Assembly (NCBI RefSeq): GCF_023197165.1 | Contig: NZ_JALPRD010000004.1 | Location: forward strand, 124,001 to 188,000 | Reading direction: 5' to 3' | Length of the DNA stretch: 64,000 nt | Source of the DNA: Sphingopyxis sp. MSC1_008 | Lineage (GTDB): Bacteria; Pseudomonadota; Alphaproteobacteria; Sphingomonadales; Sphingomonadaceae | Shown: piece by piece, positions 24,166 through 33,543 of the stretch | How positions within the stretch are numbered: position 1 is the stretch's first letter | Layout: the number at the start of each line of letters is the position of its first letter | Program-made: the position numbers and the translations under genes | The notes under the pieces: model-generated | What the model was told of the DNA's origin: nothing | Database searches by the model: none | The model's input: the letters and a program-made list of their open reading frames with translations, nothing else

Positions 24166-25008
24166 TCATGGTTCCTCGATCGCCTCGAAACCGCCCAGGC
24201 AAAATTCGTCGCTGCGCGCTAGCGCGCGGTAAAGAGCAGCAGACCAACTGTTCCTGTTCGCACGCCGCCGGCTTCGCGCCTCGCGCTGCAGATCATCGCG
24301 AAGCCCTTCTGCCCCATCGGCCGCGAAGGTTTCCCGGAACGCGAGTTTGCGGTCGACCAATTCGACGCCGGCCTGCTGCGAGTAGAGCGTCCCAAGTGAA
24401 AGCTCTCGAAAATGTGCCCGCGCCCGCTCCACTATCTCATCCTCCGCATCGGCGGGCGCGCGGATGGAATAATCCACCGCAACCTCCTCCCCGACATCGA
24501 TTGTCGCCCGAACGAGGCGGTGCGCGCTCCAATCGTCAAAATAGGGATGGAATAGCAAGTCCTCGGTAGCCGCCGCGACATAATTCAGCTTTGCATGATT
24601 GCATTCGAAACAGGCGGGGACGAGGTTTGCCGCGTAAACCGCCAACTCGGGATAGCTGTCCTTGGGCAGATAATGGTCGAGCGTCTTTACGTCGCGCTGC
24701 GCGCACAGAGGGCAACGATTGAACCGCGACCGCCCGCGCAAGTGAAGGTAGGTCGGACGCTCGCCCCCCTTGACGAGAACCCTGTCGTAAAGACCGCCGA
24801 GGTCCGCGGCGTCTACGCCGTCGGGAGCCACCGCCTCAAGATCGTCCAGCGTACCGACCTCGCCATGGAGAAGGTAAAGCGCAGCACGCGCCTCAACGTG
24901 CCCGCGCTGCGCGAGGAGCGACGTCCGAGTGGCCACATTTCTGGTTCGGGTCGCACACGCCGCGAACATCGCTCCCGCGTCGTTGTCCGGGACCGTGACG
25001 GGAACCAT
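24166..25008 (-). CDS. HNH endonuclease, Septu PtuB-like
   Basis: Protein of 280 aa. An HNH-type domain shows 'CPLCAQRDVKTLDHYLPKDS' (CxxC near residue 98, His in 'LDHYLPK') and then 'LVPACFECNHAKLNY' with the second CxxC and the Asn/His pair. This is the HNH layout of PtuB in Septu defence systems, with an N-terminal helical region of 90 residues and a longer C-terminal part. Its ATG overlaps the stop of the ATPase gene as TGATG, so the pair is translationally coupled, ATPase first as in ptuA-ptuB. The likely role is nucleic-acid cleavage on phage infection, held in check by the ATPase. The assignment is by domain pairing and not by close similarity. Confidence 0.82.
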   Translation of the reverse strand: MVPVTVPDNDAGAMFAACATRTRNVATRTSLLAQRGHVEARAALYLLHGEVGTLDDLEAVAPDGVDAADLGGLYDRVLVKGGERPTYLHLRGRSRFNRCPLCAQRDVKTLDHYLPKDSYPELAVYAANLVPACFECNHAKLNYVAAATEDLLFHPYFDDWSAHRLVRATIDVGEEVAVDYSIRAPADAEDEIVERARAHFRELSLGTLYSQQAGVELVDRKLAFRETFAADGAEGLRDDLQREARSRRRANRNSWSAALYRALARSDEFCLGGFEAIEEP

Positions 25009-26540
25009 CAGTTAGCGGCCCGCAGCATGGCGCGCGCCAGAGCGCGGCCTTCGGCGCCGACCTGGTCTCCGAAGGCATCAAGGACTTCGTCAATGTCACC
25101 TGCGTCCGCGACCGCTGCCGCGATCAAAGCATGATGTCCGCTTTCGGTAACTTCGAGGCGGAAGATTTCCCGGGTGAGTGCCCCTAGATTCTCGGCGAAA
25201 GTTTCCATTTCAGGCCGTTCGACGCTGATGACATCGCCCGGTCGGAACATGAGCGACACACAGCTCGCCGGAACCTCCTGTACGACGACAGGCGAATGTG
25301 TGGCAAGAATTGCGACCCCGTTGCGGTTCGCTAACAGGTCCGACAGGGCGCGAACGAAGGCCATGACGAGTGGCGGGTGCAAATGCGCTTCAGGCTCGTC
25401 GATCAGGACGAGCGTGCGCTCGCTCACAAGTTCGGCGAGCCGCGTCAACGTCAGGAGCACGATCTTGTGGCCCGAGCTCGCCGTCTCGAACAGGGCCGCC
25501 GCCCGTTCTTCCAGCTCCTCGCCGTCAAGGTCGGCGAGTTGCGAAGGGCCGAGCGCCGCAAAGAGCGGATCCGCTTCTAATATGCGCATCGCCGCCTGCC
25601 ACCGCGGTCGGCTCGCGCTGCGGAGGCATTGAAGCGTTCCGGTAATGAAATCCTTCTGGAGATCGGCTTCGCTCTTGTTCCCGGTCGCGCGCTCGTCATT
25701 GACGCGGATGCGCTTCTTGAGCCCGACGTATGTATAAGCGACGCCGCTGCGTGTCCCGGCCTTGAGGCTTCTCGTAGGTCCGCTCGACGATCTCGTCGGC
25801 GGATCGAAGCTGTCGAAAGCGCTGAACGCGACGGTGACGAGATTGGCAAACTGGTCCTTCGCCACGGCATCGGGGTCGCCACCAAATCTTAGGCGACCCA
25901 GACTCTTTTTCCGACCATTGCGGATGAGCCAGCTAATCGCGTTGAGCAACGTTGTCTTGCCAACGCCGTTTCGCCCGATCACCACATGGATGTTGCTCGG
26001 CGGCAAGCTCCCCGGCGTGACGGTAAAAGCGATCTGCGCATTGCTACTGGCAAACTCGTAAGTGAAATCGAACTCTGTCAGCGTCGCGTGCTGATGCAGG
26101 ATTGCAATAAATTTTTCAAGACGCGATTCACCGATCGAACGGGTGAGCGAGTCCTCCCATGCGCTCTCCTCGGCGACTTGGCCGCGGATCGCCGAGTCCC
26201 AGACAGCGTCGCGAAGCGCGACGAGGATTTCAACCCGCGTCGGTTCGGCAAGCTCAAGCAGCGTCTCATAATATCCCTGATCCTGTCCGAGCGAAGCATA
26301 ATCCGGCCCCAAGGTCTGGAAGGTCCCGGGCACATCGGTGAAGCCGCTGCGCATGCCGGTCCGCATCAGCTTGACTTCGCCGATCTCGTGTCGATCGCCG
26401 TCAAAATCGAAATAGACGAGAGCGAAGCTCGTCTTAAAGCCATAGTCGTCCCAGTTGTCGCAGACGAGATAGGCTTCATCCTGTCCCGAAAGCCGACGTG
26501 CTTGAGAGCGCTCTCCGTAGGGGATTACGGTGAACTGCAC
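25008..26540 (-). CDS. AAA/SMC-like ATPase, Septu PtuA-like
   Basis: Protein of 510 aa. After about 170 N-terminal residues an ABC/SMC-type ATPase begins with Walker A 'VVIGRNGVGKTTLLNAI' near residue 188 and Walker B 'RTLVLIDEPEAHLHP' near 378, followed by the switch His in 'GVAILATHSPVVVQE'. This is the AAA_15/AAA_21 architecture used by PtuA, OLD and Gabija-like ATPases. No C-terminal TOPRIM motif is seen, which together with the coupled HNH gene points to PtuA. The N-terminal extension ('FTVIPYGERSQARRLSGQDE') is not familiar and may be a sensor region. The upstream intergenic region of over 900 bases should hold its promoter. Confidence 0.82.
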   Translation of the reverse strand: MQFTVIPYGERSQARRLSGQDEAYLVCDNWDDYGFKTSFALVYFDFDGDRHEIGEVKLMRTGMRSGFTDVPGTFQTLGPDYASLGQDQGYYETLLELAEPTRVEILVALRDAVWDSAIRGQVAEESAWEDSLTRSIGESRLEKFIAILHQHATLTEFDFTYEFASSNAQIAFTVTPGSLPPSNIHVVIGRNGVGKTTLLNAISWLIRNGRKKSLGRLRFGGDPDAVAKDQFANLVTVAFSAFDSFDPPTRSSSGPTRSLKAGTRSGVAYTYVGLKKRIRVNDERATGNKSEADLQKDFITGTLQCLRSASRPRWQAAMRILEADPLFAALGPSQLADLDGEELEERAAALFETASSGHKIVLLTLTRLAELVSERTLVLIDEPEAHLHPPLVMAFVRALSDLLANRNGVAILATHSPVVVQEVPASCVSLMFRPGDVISVERPEMETFAENLGALTREIFRLEVTESGHHALIAAAVADAGDIDEVLDAFGDQVGAEGRALARAMLRAAN

Positions 26541-27477
26541 GGATCAGCCCCTCCGCGTCGAGGCACGATAGCTCAGACCACGACCCGAAACCATTAGGTG
26601 AACCGCCGATCCGCACAGATTTGTCTCGGCCAACGGCCTAAAATAGATCATCGCACCCTCCCCAATTACGACATACCCAATAGCAGAAGACGCCGTCCCG
26701 CAAAGTCACTCCACCACACCGGACCATATATATGCGGACGACGCAGCACCGCCTCGCAACCGGATTAACGCGCTTTACTCGTTTCGGGCTAAGACTGCTG
26801 CGGCGGCACCAGCGCGAGAGGCGCACGTCCGTCGAGCGATGCTACGGGCCCCGCGAGCTTGAAAAGGCGCCGACGCCGAAGGACGTTAATCACTCGGCCG
26901 CCTTCTCAGATGGAGAGACGCACCCGGAGAATTTCGACCAGACACGCAGTGCGGGTCCAACGGGACGCGCGATACGCCGCGCCGCCGTTGTGACCGCGTT
27001 GACCAGGCCGCCGACGAATCCTTCCCGGCCAGCTATCCCCCTGCGACACATATTGAGCGACGCCAACCTGTTGCTCACCGCACTCGCGCAAAGCCTTCCG
27101 CGCACTCCTATGACAATTGTTACGAGCATCCTGCCAGCTTGATCTGGCGTGATGCCGGAGCGATTTGCACCACGGTCGCGCTCGTGGCGGAGGCCCTATC
27201 GTTGCGCTCGGTCATGCGGGCACGATCCGCGGCGGTCTTCCAGGTACTAACCAGCGCCTCTTCATTCACCCTGCCCTCGAACCCTTTCAGCTCAACGCCG
27301 GTAGCAGTCAGGAGGCTTTTTAGTTCGAATTTAAGATAGTCTACAGTCCCCAGGATTCCAGGGCGACGACTTAAACGACCAAAACGGATGCGCCAGCGAT
27401 TCTGGTCCACAGGGAAGGATCCCCTTCGGCGTGCAAAAAATCACTTGCTCCGAGACCCTTAACCCGGCGCGCGATCA
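26541..27477. other. Intergenic region, 937 bp, between divergent defence genes
   Basis: I cannot support a gene with confidence. A leftward frame at 27120-27410 contains protein-like sequence ('YLKFELKSLLTATGVELKGF', 'NEEALVSTWKTAADRARM') and is followed by a second leftward frame (26890-27129). Neither has a clear ribosome binding site, and the second is Arg/Ala-rich. They may be small hypothetical genes or decayed ones. The promoters of the ATPase (leftward) and the helicase (rightward) must lie here. Confidence 0.45.
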
Positions 27478-29502
27478 GTGGCGTACGACCACTTTGTTTC
27501 GGAAAACTCGCCGCTCGCAATTGTAATTGATCCTTTCTTTCGGCACGAGCGGATGATGGACCGTGCTTATCTATCGATCGCCGCCTCTGAGGTTAGCGCG
27601 CTCTCCAACTACGAGCTTTACGGCCAGCTCGCGGCAAAACTCCCCTTCGCGGTGGAGCCGACGCAGCGGGCCGCGTGGCAGTATCAGATCGAGCATCTGC
27701 GGCAACTCAGCGTCGCACTTCCAATTGCTCATTTTTTTGTCGAGTTTCTCATCCCCCGAATGGGACGCCGAGCAGATCTCGTCATTGTTAAGTCAGGAAT
27801 TATTTTCGTCGTCGAGTATAAACTGGGCGCTTTGCAATTTGATCGGACGGCGCAGGAGCAGGTCTATGGCTATGGGCTCGACCTTAAACATTTCCACGAA
27901 ACCAGCCACAAGCTGCCGATCGTCCCGATTTTGGTCGCGACACATGCCAGCGAGGCGCGAAAGCCGTCGCTCCATTGGGACGATGATCAGCTAGCAAAGC
28001 CAATTTGCGTCGGACCTGATCGGCTTGCTGCTGCCATCACGTCGATCTCGGCCGAGATCGATTGCATAGATGTTGACCCACAAAAATGGGCGGCGGGTCG
28101 TTATCGTCCCACCCCAACGATCATTGAGGCCGCCCAGGCGCTCTACCGCGGCCATGCGGTTGAAGAAATCTCAAGGTCCGAAGCTGGCGCGCAAAATCTA
28201 GCCCAAACATCAGACTATGTCGCCGCCGCAATCGAAACTGCGAAAACCGAAGGCCGCAAAGTTATTTGCTTCATCACCGGAGTTCCGGGATCTGGAAAAA
28301 CGCTCGCGGGCCTAAATTTGGCGACGGCACGGCAACGGTCTCATGAGGACGAGCATGCGGTGTTCTTGTCAGGAAATGGGCCGTTGGTGGAGGTCCTCAG
28401 AGAGGCGCTGGCGTTGGACGCGATTGCTAAAGTTAAAGAGGCCGGGCTTTCTGGATCTAAGGCAACCGAAGATCGCCGCGCCGCGGCCTTCATCCAAAAC
28501 ATTCATCATTTTCGTGACGAAGCGTTGTCTTCCGACCTGCCACCAATCGAGAAAGTCGTGGTATTTGATGAAGCGCAACGCGCGTGGGACGTTCAGCAGA
28601 CGTCAAAGTTTATGCAGCAGAAGCGCGGTCAGATTGGCTTCACAAAATCGGAGCCTGAGTTCCTGCTCGGAGTGATGGATCGTCATCCAGATTGGTGCGC
28701 GATTGTCTGCCTTGTGGGCGGTGGGCAAGAGATCAATACGGGGGAGGCCGGGATTGAGGAGTGGCTACGCGCGCTCCAGCGCTCCTTCCCGCACTGGCAA
28801 GTCCATCTTCCGTCAACGCTGGGCCACGACTGTTCCATCGAGGAGGAAGTGAGGGCGCCGGCACTTCATTTGGCAACCTCAATCCGGTCGTTTCGCGCCG
28901 AGCGTTTGTCGGATTTTGTAGGAGAAATTCTTGCCGGAAATGCTGAAACGGCAAGCGAAATCGAAATGCAGCTCGAAAACTATCCTTTGCTCATAACGCG
29001 CGACCTCCACGCCGCGCGAGCGTGGCTTCGCACGCGATCGCGTGGCCAAGAGCGAAGCGGGCTGCTGGCGTCTTCAAATGGTCTTCGTCTCAAACCGCAT
29101 GGAATCTTTGTGAAGTCCAAGATCGAACCGGCAAAATGGTTTCTGGCTCTTTCAGAGGATATTCGATCGTCCGACGCACTCGAGGACGCGGGTACCGAAT
29201 TTGATGTGCAGGGCCTTGAGCTCGACTGGAGCTGCGTGTGCTGGGACGGTAATCTTCGGCGTGGCAGGGACGACTGGGACTTCTTTCGGTTCAAAGGCAA
29301 CCGGTGGGAGGCGGTTAAGGGCGAAGCGCAGCGTGCATTCATCACCAACGCCTACCGCGTATTGCTGACCAGGGCGCGGCAGGGATTGGTAGTTTTTGTT
29401 CCGGAAGGCAGCGATGAAGATTTGACGCGGCCGCGCGGCGTATACGACGATGTGTTTGCCTATTTAGTACGGTGCGGATTCCGACGACTGCCACTACGTT
29501 GA
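27478..29502 (+). CDS. Nuclease-helicase (DUF2075-type P-loop protein)
   Basis: Protein of 674 aa from a GTG at 27478; ATGs at 27553 and 27556 (MMDRAYLS) are plausible starts and fit related proteins better. The N-terminal region has a nuclease-like core 'RMGRRADLVIVKSGIIFVVE' then 'YKLG' (Asp, then Glu-x-Lys near residue 111). A superfamily 1-type P-loop domain follows: Walker A 'ITGVPGSGKTLAGLNLA' near 267, Walker B 'KVVVFDEAQRAWD', and a C-terminal 'NAYRVLLTRARQGLVVFVPE' helicase motif VI. This is the DUF2075/Schlafen group 3-like architecture, often found in defence islands. It is transcribed divergently from the Septu-like pair. GC drops toward its 3' end. Confidence 0.85.
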   Translation: MAYDHFVSENSPLAIVIDPFFRHERMMDRAYLSIAASEVSALSNYELYGQLAAKLPFAVEPTQRAAWQYQIEHLRQLSVALPIAHFFVEFLIPRMGRRADLVIVKSGIIFVVEYKLGALQFDRTAQEQVYGYGLDLKHFHETSHKLPIVPILVATHASEARKPSLHWDDDQLAKPICVGPDRLAAAITSISAEIDCIDVDPQKWAAGRYRPTPTIIEAAQALYRGHAVEEISRSEAGAQNLAQTSDYVAAAIETAKTEGRKVICFITGVPGSGKTLAGLNLATARQRSHEDEHAVFLSGNGPLVEVLREALALDAIAKVKEAGLSGSKATEDRRAAAFIQNIHHFRDEALSSDLPPIEKVVVFDEAQRAWDVQQTSKFMQQKRGQIGFTKSEPEFLLGVMDRHPDWCAIVCLVGGGQEINTGEAGIEEWLRALQRSFPHWQVHLPSTLGHDCSIEEEVRAPALHLATSIRSFRAERLSDFVGEILAGNAETASEIEMQLENYPLLITRDLHAARAWLRTRSRGQERSGLLASSNGLRLKPHGIFVKSKIEPAKWFLALSEDIRSSDALEDAGTEFDVQGLELDWSCVCWDGNLRRGRDDWDFFRFKGNRWEAVKGEAQRAFITNAYRVLLTRARQGLVVFVPEGSDEDLTRPRGVYDDVFAYLVRCGFRRLPLR

Positions 29503-29731
29503 GTATTGTTACACGCGTCGGTATGCTCCACTACTCTGCCTGCGCAGCCAAAATCTGGCTGATCGCGGATGCGGTGAAAATCTTCGTTGGCGAGAACCAT
29601 GAAACGCCGCCTAATTATCGAGAAAGATGCTGAGCGAGTTTGCTCACATTGAGCACTGTACGCCAAAGGCTTCCTCTGACATAAGCTTTAGTAAGCTTCT
29701 ATCGGTAAGGGGTTTGTGAGGGGATTTGCTT

Positions 29732-30643
29732 ATGGCTCGAGCCATCGGACTGCGCGTTTACATGCTATCGATCAATGAAAAAGGCGATCCGAATAATCGT
29801 CTCGATCTCGATTCTGCCGATTTATCGTCATCCCTTCATAAGTTTGTGGATGATTTTGTTACGCAGAACCAGCTTGCAAACAGCATAACTGTGGCTGAAA
29901 GAACTTGGTTTTTTGAGCCTGGCAAAGGCGCTAAGGAGCTCGATAACTACGGTCAAATCAGTTACGGCACTTACGGTTTTGAAAGTAAATTCAAAAACAA
30001 CAAAACAAAAAAGCTTAATTATCAGAGAAAAACTAGCGACGTTGAAGAGATACCGCTTTATTATCAGTTTTTATTTCCTGCTGGTAAGAAATTTGCAATT
30101 GCTGTATTCCAATCTTTTCAAGGACGATCCTGTGTTCAACTGGTTCTTGACAAGATGAAAGAGGTTTTCGAAGCAGCGAATGATAACTATCTTTTCCGTA
30201 TGTCGAAAATGTCTCCGCACAATGGAGGGGCGAGCCTGTTGAAAGCGCCCGTTAAAAGATTGAAGCTTATCAAACGGAATACCCAATCTGATTTGGCAGA
30301 TCAGTACAACGGGAAAGCCACCGACACCGTAGATGTGGAATTGACTGTATCGGCCCGCCGGCGAAAGGACTTAGGCCCCTTTGGGAGCGTCAGTCGGAAT
30401 CTGGAAGGCGACGGTGTGCTCATATACGACGGAAGGGAATTTGATCAGGCTGTCGCCGAGGTTCGAGTAGGCGGAAAGCTGAGACCCGTCGGCATCTATG
30501 GTGACAGTCGGAATGCCGGTGTCATTGATATAACTGATTCAGTAATCTGGGAAGGCGGTCATCCCACCATAGAGTCGGTCCGAAAGGAAGCGAACAAGAT
30601 AGTCGGTGAATTCGTGAAAACGCTAGCAAAAGCAAAAATATGA
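29732..30643 (+). CDS. Unknown cytosolic protein, coupled to a membrane protein
   Basis: Protein of 303 aa starting MARAIGLRVYMLSINEKGDP, with a GAGGGGA ribosome binding site. It has no signal peptide or membrane segment. Notable stretches are 'NYGQISYGTYGFESKFKNNK', 'YYQFLFPAGKKFAIAVFQSF' and 'WEGGHPTIESVRKEANKIVG'. The beta-rich middle and Lys-rich loops would suit a nucleic-acid or ligand sensor, but I recognise no domain. The base composition is clearly more AT-rich than the surrounding genes, a sign of recent transfer. It overlaps the following membrane-protein gene as ATGA. A sensor-plus-membrane-effector defence pair is a reasonable hypothesis. Confidence 0.8.
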   Translation: MARAIGLRVYMLSINEKGDPNNRLDLDSADLSSSLHKFVDDFVTQNQLANSITVAERTWFFEPGKGAKELDNYGQISYGTYGFESKFKNNKTKKLNYQRKTSDVEEIPLYYQFLFPAGKKFAIAVFQSFQGRSCVQLVLDKMKEVFEAANDNYLFRMSKMSPHNGGASLLKAPVKRLKLIKRNTQSDLADQYNGKATDTVDVELTVSARRRKDLGPFGSVSRNLEGDGVLIYDGREFDQAVAEVRVGGKLRPVGIYGDSRNAGVIDITDSVIWEGGHPTIESVRKEANKIVGEFVKTLAKAKI

Positions 30644-31164
30644 AGATCGATATTAGGCAGATATTATGGGATCATTTCGGCTCATTGAAGGACGAAGAGA
30701 CACGTCTACCAATGGGTAAAGATTATTTTATTTTCTATGTAGTTCCGGGTATTCTGGGATCGATATCTTTCTTCAAATCTCTTAGTTTTGATAAGGATGC
30801 CTATAACGTATCTATCACTTTTTTTGGGATCTTCATCGCCCTTCTTCTTAATATACAAGTAGCTATTTTTTCAATATACCAGAGAAAATGGAAAGATTCT
30901 GAGATAGAGGCTGAGAAAGATGCTTATAATTATGAATTAAATATGCGGCGTAGGCTTCTTGGCCAACTTAATTCTAATATATCATATCTAGTTTTAGTTT
31001 GCTGTGCGAGTTTGATATTATCAATATCTTGTTACATAGGAGCGCTTTTTATAAGTTTTCCCAGCGCCATATTGGTTTTCTTATATGCTCACTTTGTTCT
31101 CACGCTGCTTATGATCGTAAAGCGAGCGCACGCACTGTTCCAGCGCGAGTACGCCGAACCTTAG
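30640..31164 (+). CDS. Small membrane protein, partner of the preceding gene
   Basis: Protein of 174 aa with four likely transmembrane segments arranged as two hairpins: 'YFIFYVVPGILGSISFF', 'ITFFGIFIALLLNIQVAIF', 'YLVLVCCASLILSISCYIGA' and 'FPSAILVFLYAHFVLTLLMI'. A charged cytosolic loop of about 40 residues ('RKWKDSEIEAEKDAYNYELN') lies between the hairpins. It starts within the stop of the preceding gene (ATGA). Like its partner it is AT-rich against a GC-rich background. Membrane effectors of this size and shape are common in abortive-infection systems, but I cannot match it to a named one such as Kiwa KwaA with confidence. Confidence 0.82.
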   Translation: MKIDIRQILWDHFGSLKDEETRLPMGKDYFIFYVVPGILGSISFFKSLSFDKDAYNVSITFFGIFIALLLNIQVAIFSIYQRKWKDSEIEAEKDAYNYELNMRRRLLGQLNSNISYLVLVCCASLILSISCYIGALFISFPSAILVFLYAHFVLTLLMIVKRAHALFQREYAEP

Positions 31165-31510
31165 GAATAGCGGACGCGCATCGGCATCATCTTAAATCGG
31201 CCGCCGGAAAGGTTGCTTCTGTTGTATGTCATAGCGATTGCCCATCCTGCTGTGTGGGTCGGGTTGAGGACAATATCTTCAAGAAATTGCCCCGGCAACA
31301 AGCGTGCGCGTTCAGATAATTCTGCTATCAGTTAGTGTTGGCGGATCAACGCAATGGCCAACGTAAGCGCAAGCGGAAGCCGTTCCTCACTGGCACCCGA
31401 ACGTCAGCTTTCGGGCACCCGTCGCACAGCTGGCTACGACTGGCATCAGGCGCTAAGCCGCCTCTGCATGTCCCGCCCGAATTCCGCGACCGGGAGGCGC
31501 ACCATCCTGC
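31165..31510. other. Intergenic region, 346 bp
   Basis: I see no gene or clear repeat. It marks the change from AT-rich island sequence back to GC-rich chromosome-like sequence. Confidence 0.45.
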
Positions 31511-33427
31511 TCAGGGAACTTCCCCCGCTGCCGGAAGGAATGTGTCCCCGGCACTCGCTCGGACTTCGCCGCGCGCCGTCGCCGGCAGCTTAGCCTTCCC
31601 CGTCGCATCCGTTCGGACCGTTATCGCCCCGATGCGCACCAGCGCGCCTTGTACCGGGCGCACGTCGCCCGAAACATCGGCGGTCACGGTCGCGACATAA
31701 GCCTTGCCCACGGGGGCGAGCCGCAGACGCAATGGCGCGGCGACGGGCTGGCGGTCATAGCAGGGCCCGAGTTCGGGAAGCGGCGGCGCGGCCTTGCCGT
31801 CATAGGTGGCGGTCAGGCGACCTGTCATTTGCGGAAGCGGCTTTGCGCCATTGTCGATGGTGAGATCCATGTCGAGACGCCCGGTGTGATGGCCCGTCAC
31901 CTCGACGTCGGCGAGCAGCCGCCACGCGCGACGCTCGCCGTCTCCCTGCACGCCCGAAGCGCCGGACATGGTACCGGAGACGAATGTCATTCCGTCGTCC
32001 GTAAAGCGGTCGAAGCGAACCGAGGTCGAGGCCCCGCCGCCGCCGAGCGTTCCCCTATATTCGACCGTCGCGGTGCCGCCCTTGCGGCCCTTGACCTGCG
32101 CCGTGCGGTCGCGTGCGTGCGCCCCCTCGTAGAGGCTCGCGGGCAGCGCCCATTCGCCGACACGCGACGAGACGGGCACGACGGGCTTGCCGGGTTCGCG
32201 ATCGAGGCGCGCGATCGCGATGCGGTTGGGCGAAAAGGTGCCGCGGGTGCGGGTACGCTCCTGGAGGATGACCATCCGGCTGTCCGGGCTCCACACGCGC
32301 TGGCCGTGCAGATTGTTCGCGGCGCTGAAGGCTGGTTTGCCATAAACGTCGAGCGGCTGGCCAAGAAGGCGCCCGCCGTCATCGCCCCGCGCGGGAAGGA
32401 GCCAGGGCGAGAGGTCGCACTGGAAGCCCTCCCAGGTGGAGACATAATAAGGCGCGATCGCGGCGCCCGTCATGAGCCCGGTAAAACCGCGGATCTCCGG
32501 TATCCAGGCGAGCGCGTCGAGCCGGTGCTGGCTTCGCCAGCTGTTGACGACGAGCAGTTTCTGATCGGGCGAAAAGGAGCTGTCCTCGTCCCAGTCGCTA
32601 TGCGCCGTGAGGCGCGTCGTGCGCCCGTCGGCAAGCTCGACGCGCAGGATATCGACATTGCCCCGCGGCGTGCCGACGGCGATGATCGCGCGGCCGTCGG
32701 GCGTGAAACTCTTCAGTTCGTAGAGCTGCGACAGATTCTCCCAGCGGTCGGCGTCATCGTCCGTATCCGATCGCGGCCCGGCGGGATTTACCGCACGGGG
32801 ATCGGCCGCGACATATTTATCCTGCTGCCGCTCGAGGCGCGCGACGACCATCACGGTCGCATCGGAGCGGACGTTCATCCAGCCGATGAGCTTGCCGTCG
32901 GGCGAGAGATGGAAGGTCCGGCGCTGCGCCAGCCCGGCCTTGCCGCGATCGGCGCTCATGTCGATCGGCAGGAAGCGCGGCGACGGGCAGTCGCGGATCG
33001 AGACGTCGCATTCGATCATCCAGCCGTTGGAGCGCGCCGGAAGGTCCGACGCAGCCGCGACGCCGTCCGTATAGAGGATGCGCTTGCCATCCGGGAAGGC
33101 GTGCGCAAAACCGCCGCCGCGTATCTTTGGCGCGCCGGGGACATCGCAGGTGATACACTTGAGGTGCGAGCCATCGGCGCCGATGATCCAGAGGCCGCCC
33201 TTCCCTCCCTCCTGGAACAGGATGTCGTTCCCGCCCGCAGCAAAGGTGGGCCACAGCGGCTGCATGCCTTCGGGAAGAGGAAGATAGACATGCTCGATCG
33301 GAATGAAGGGCGGCGGCACGTCCTCGCCACCTGCCGCATGCGCAAGCGGGGCGGGCCCGGCGGCTGCGAGCGCCAGCGCCGACGCGGCGGCGATCCGCCT
33401 ACCTAAGATTCCTGGCCGGTGCGCCAT
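31511..33427 (-). CDS. Secreted beta-propeller (PD40/TolB-like) protein
   Basis: Protein of 638 aa. A signal peptide (MAHRPGILGRRIAAASALAL...AHA) is followed by a long WD40-like/PD40 propeller with repeated 'F.PDG..I' blades: 'AHAFPDGKRILYTDGVA', 'FHLSPDGKLIGWMNV', 'KSFTPDGRAIIAVGTP', 'SSFSPDQKLLVVNSW', 'RVWSPDSRMVILQERT'. A C-terminal beta-sandwich region follows ('VEYRGTLGGGGASTSVRFDR' and 'MTGRLTATYDGK'). Two Cys pairs ('CITCDV', 'CDVSIRDC') suggest disulfides in the periplasm. No peptidase triad is visible, so a binding or scaffolding role is likely. The divergent esterase at 33708 shares the intergenic region with a candidate operator (33526-33543). Confidence 0.85.
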   Translation of the reverse strand: MAHRPGILGRRIAAASALALAAAGPAPLAHAAGGEDVPPPFIPIEHVYLPLPEGMQPLWPTFAAGGNDILFQEGGKGGLWIIGADGSHLKCITCDVPGAPKIRGGGFAHAFPDGKRILYTDGVAAASDLPARSNGWMIECDVSIRDCPSPRFLPIDMSADRGKAGLAQRRTFHLSPDGKLIGWMNVRSDATVMVVARLERQQDKYVAADPRAVNPAGPRSDTDDDADRWENLSQLYELKSFTPDGRAIIAVGTPRGNVDILRVELADGRTTRLTAHSDWDEDSSFSPDQKLLVVNSWRSQHRLDALAWIPEIRGFTGLMTGAAIAPYYVSTWEGFQCDLSPWLLPARGDDGGRLLGQPLDVYGKPAFSAANNLHGQRVWSPDSRMVILQERTRTRGTFSPNRIAIARLDREPGKPVVPVSSRVGEWALPASLYEGAHARDRTAQVKGRKGGTATVEYRGTLGGGGASTSVRFDRFTDDGMTFVSGTMSGASGVQGDGERRAWRLLADVEVTGHHTGRLDMDLTIDNGAKPLPQMTGRLTATYDGKAAPPLPELGPCYDRQPVAAPLRLRLAPVGKAYVATVTADVSGDVRPVQGALVRIGAITVRTDATGKAKLPATARGEVRASAGDTFLPAAGEVP

Positions 33428-33525
33428 GTCTGCAATCTCCCATTTTGTGCGGGCTTTCGAGGCAATTACCCGTCACGTCCGCGCATGTTGTTGGACTGAC
33501 CATAGGAAGAACCCCGGCATCTTAC

Positions 33526-33543
33526 AAGCAATGCTGACTTGAA
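33526..33543. promoter_or_regulatory. Candidate operator of the local regulon (site 3)
   Basis: AAGCAATGCTGACTTGAA shares the AAGCA half and the 'CTGACT' core with the other sites. It lies 99 bases from the propeller start and 165 bases from the esterase start, between the two divergent genes. Confidence 0.55.

Noticed and set aside
26890..27410. Two leftward small frames upstream of the Septu-like pair
   Set aside because: Partly protein-like but without ribosome binding sites or recognisable domains; not strong enough for a gene call.
31649..33406. Rightward 585-aa frame opposite the propeller gene
   Set aside because: The leftward frame has a signal peptide and repeated propeller blades; the rightward one is a composition artefact.
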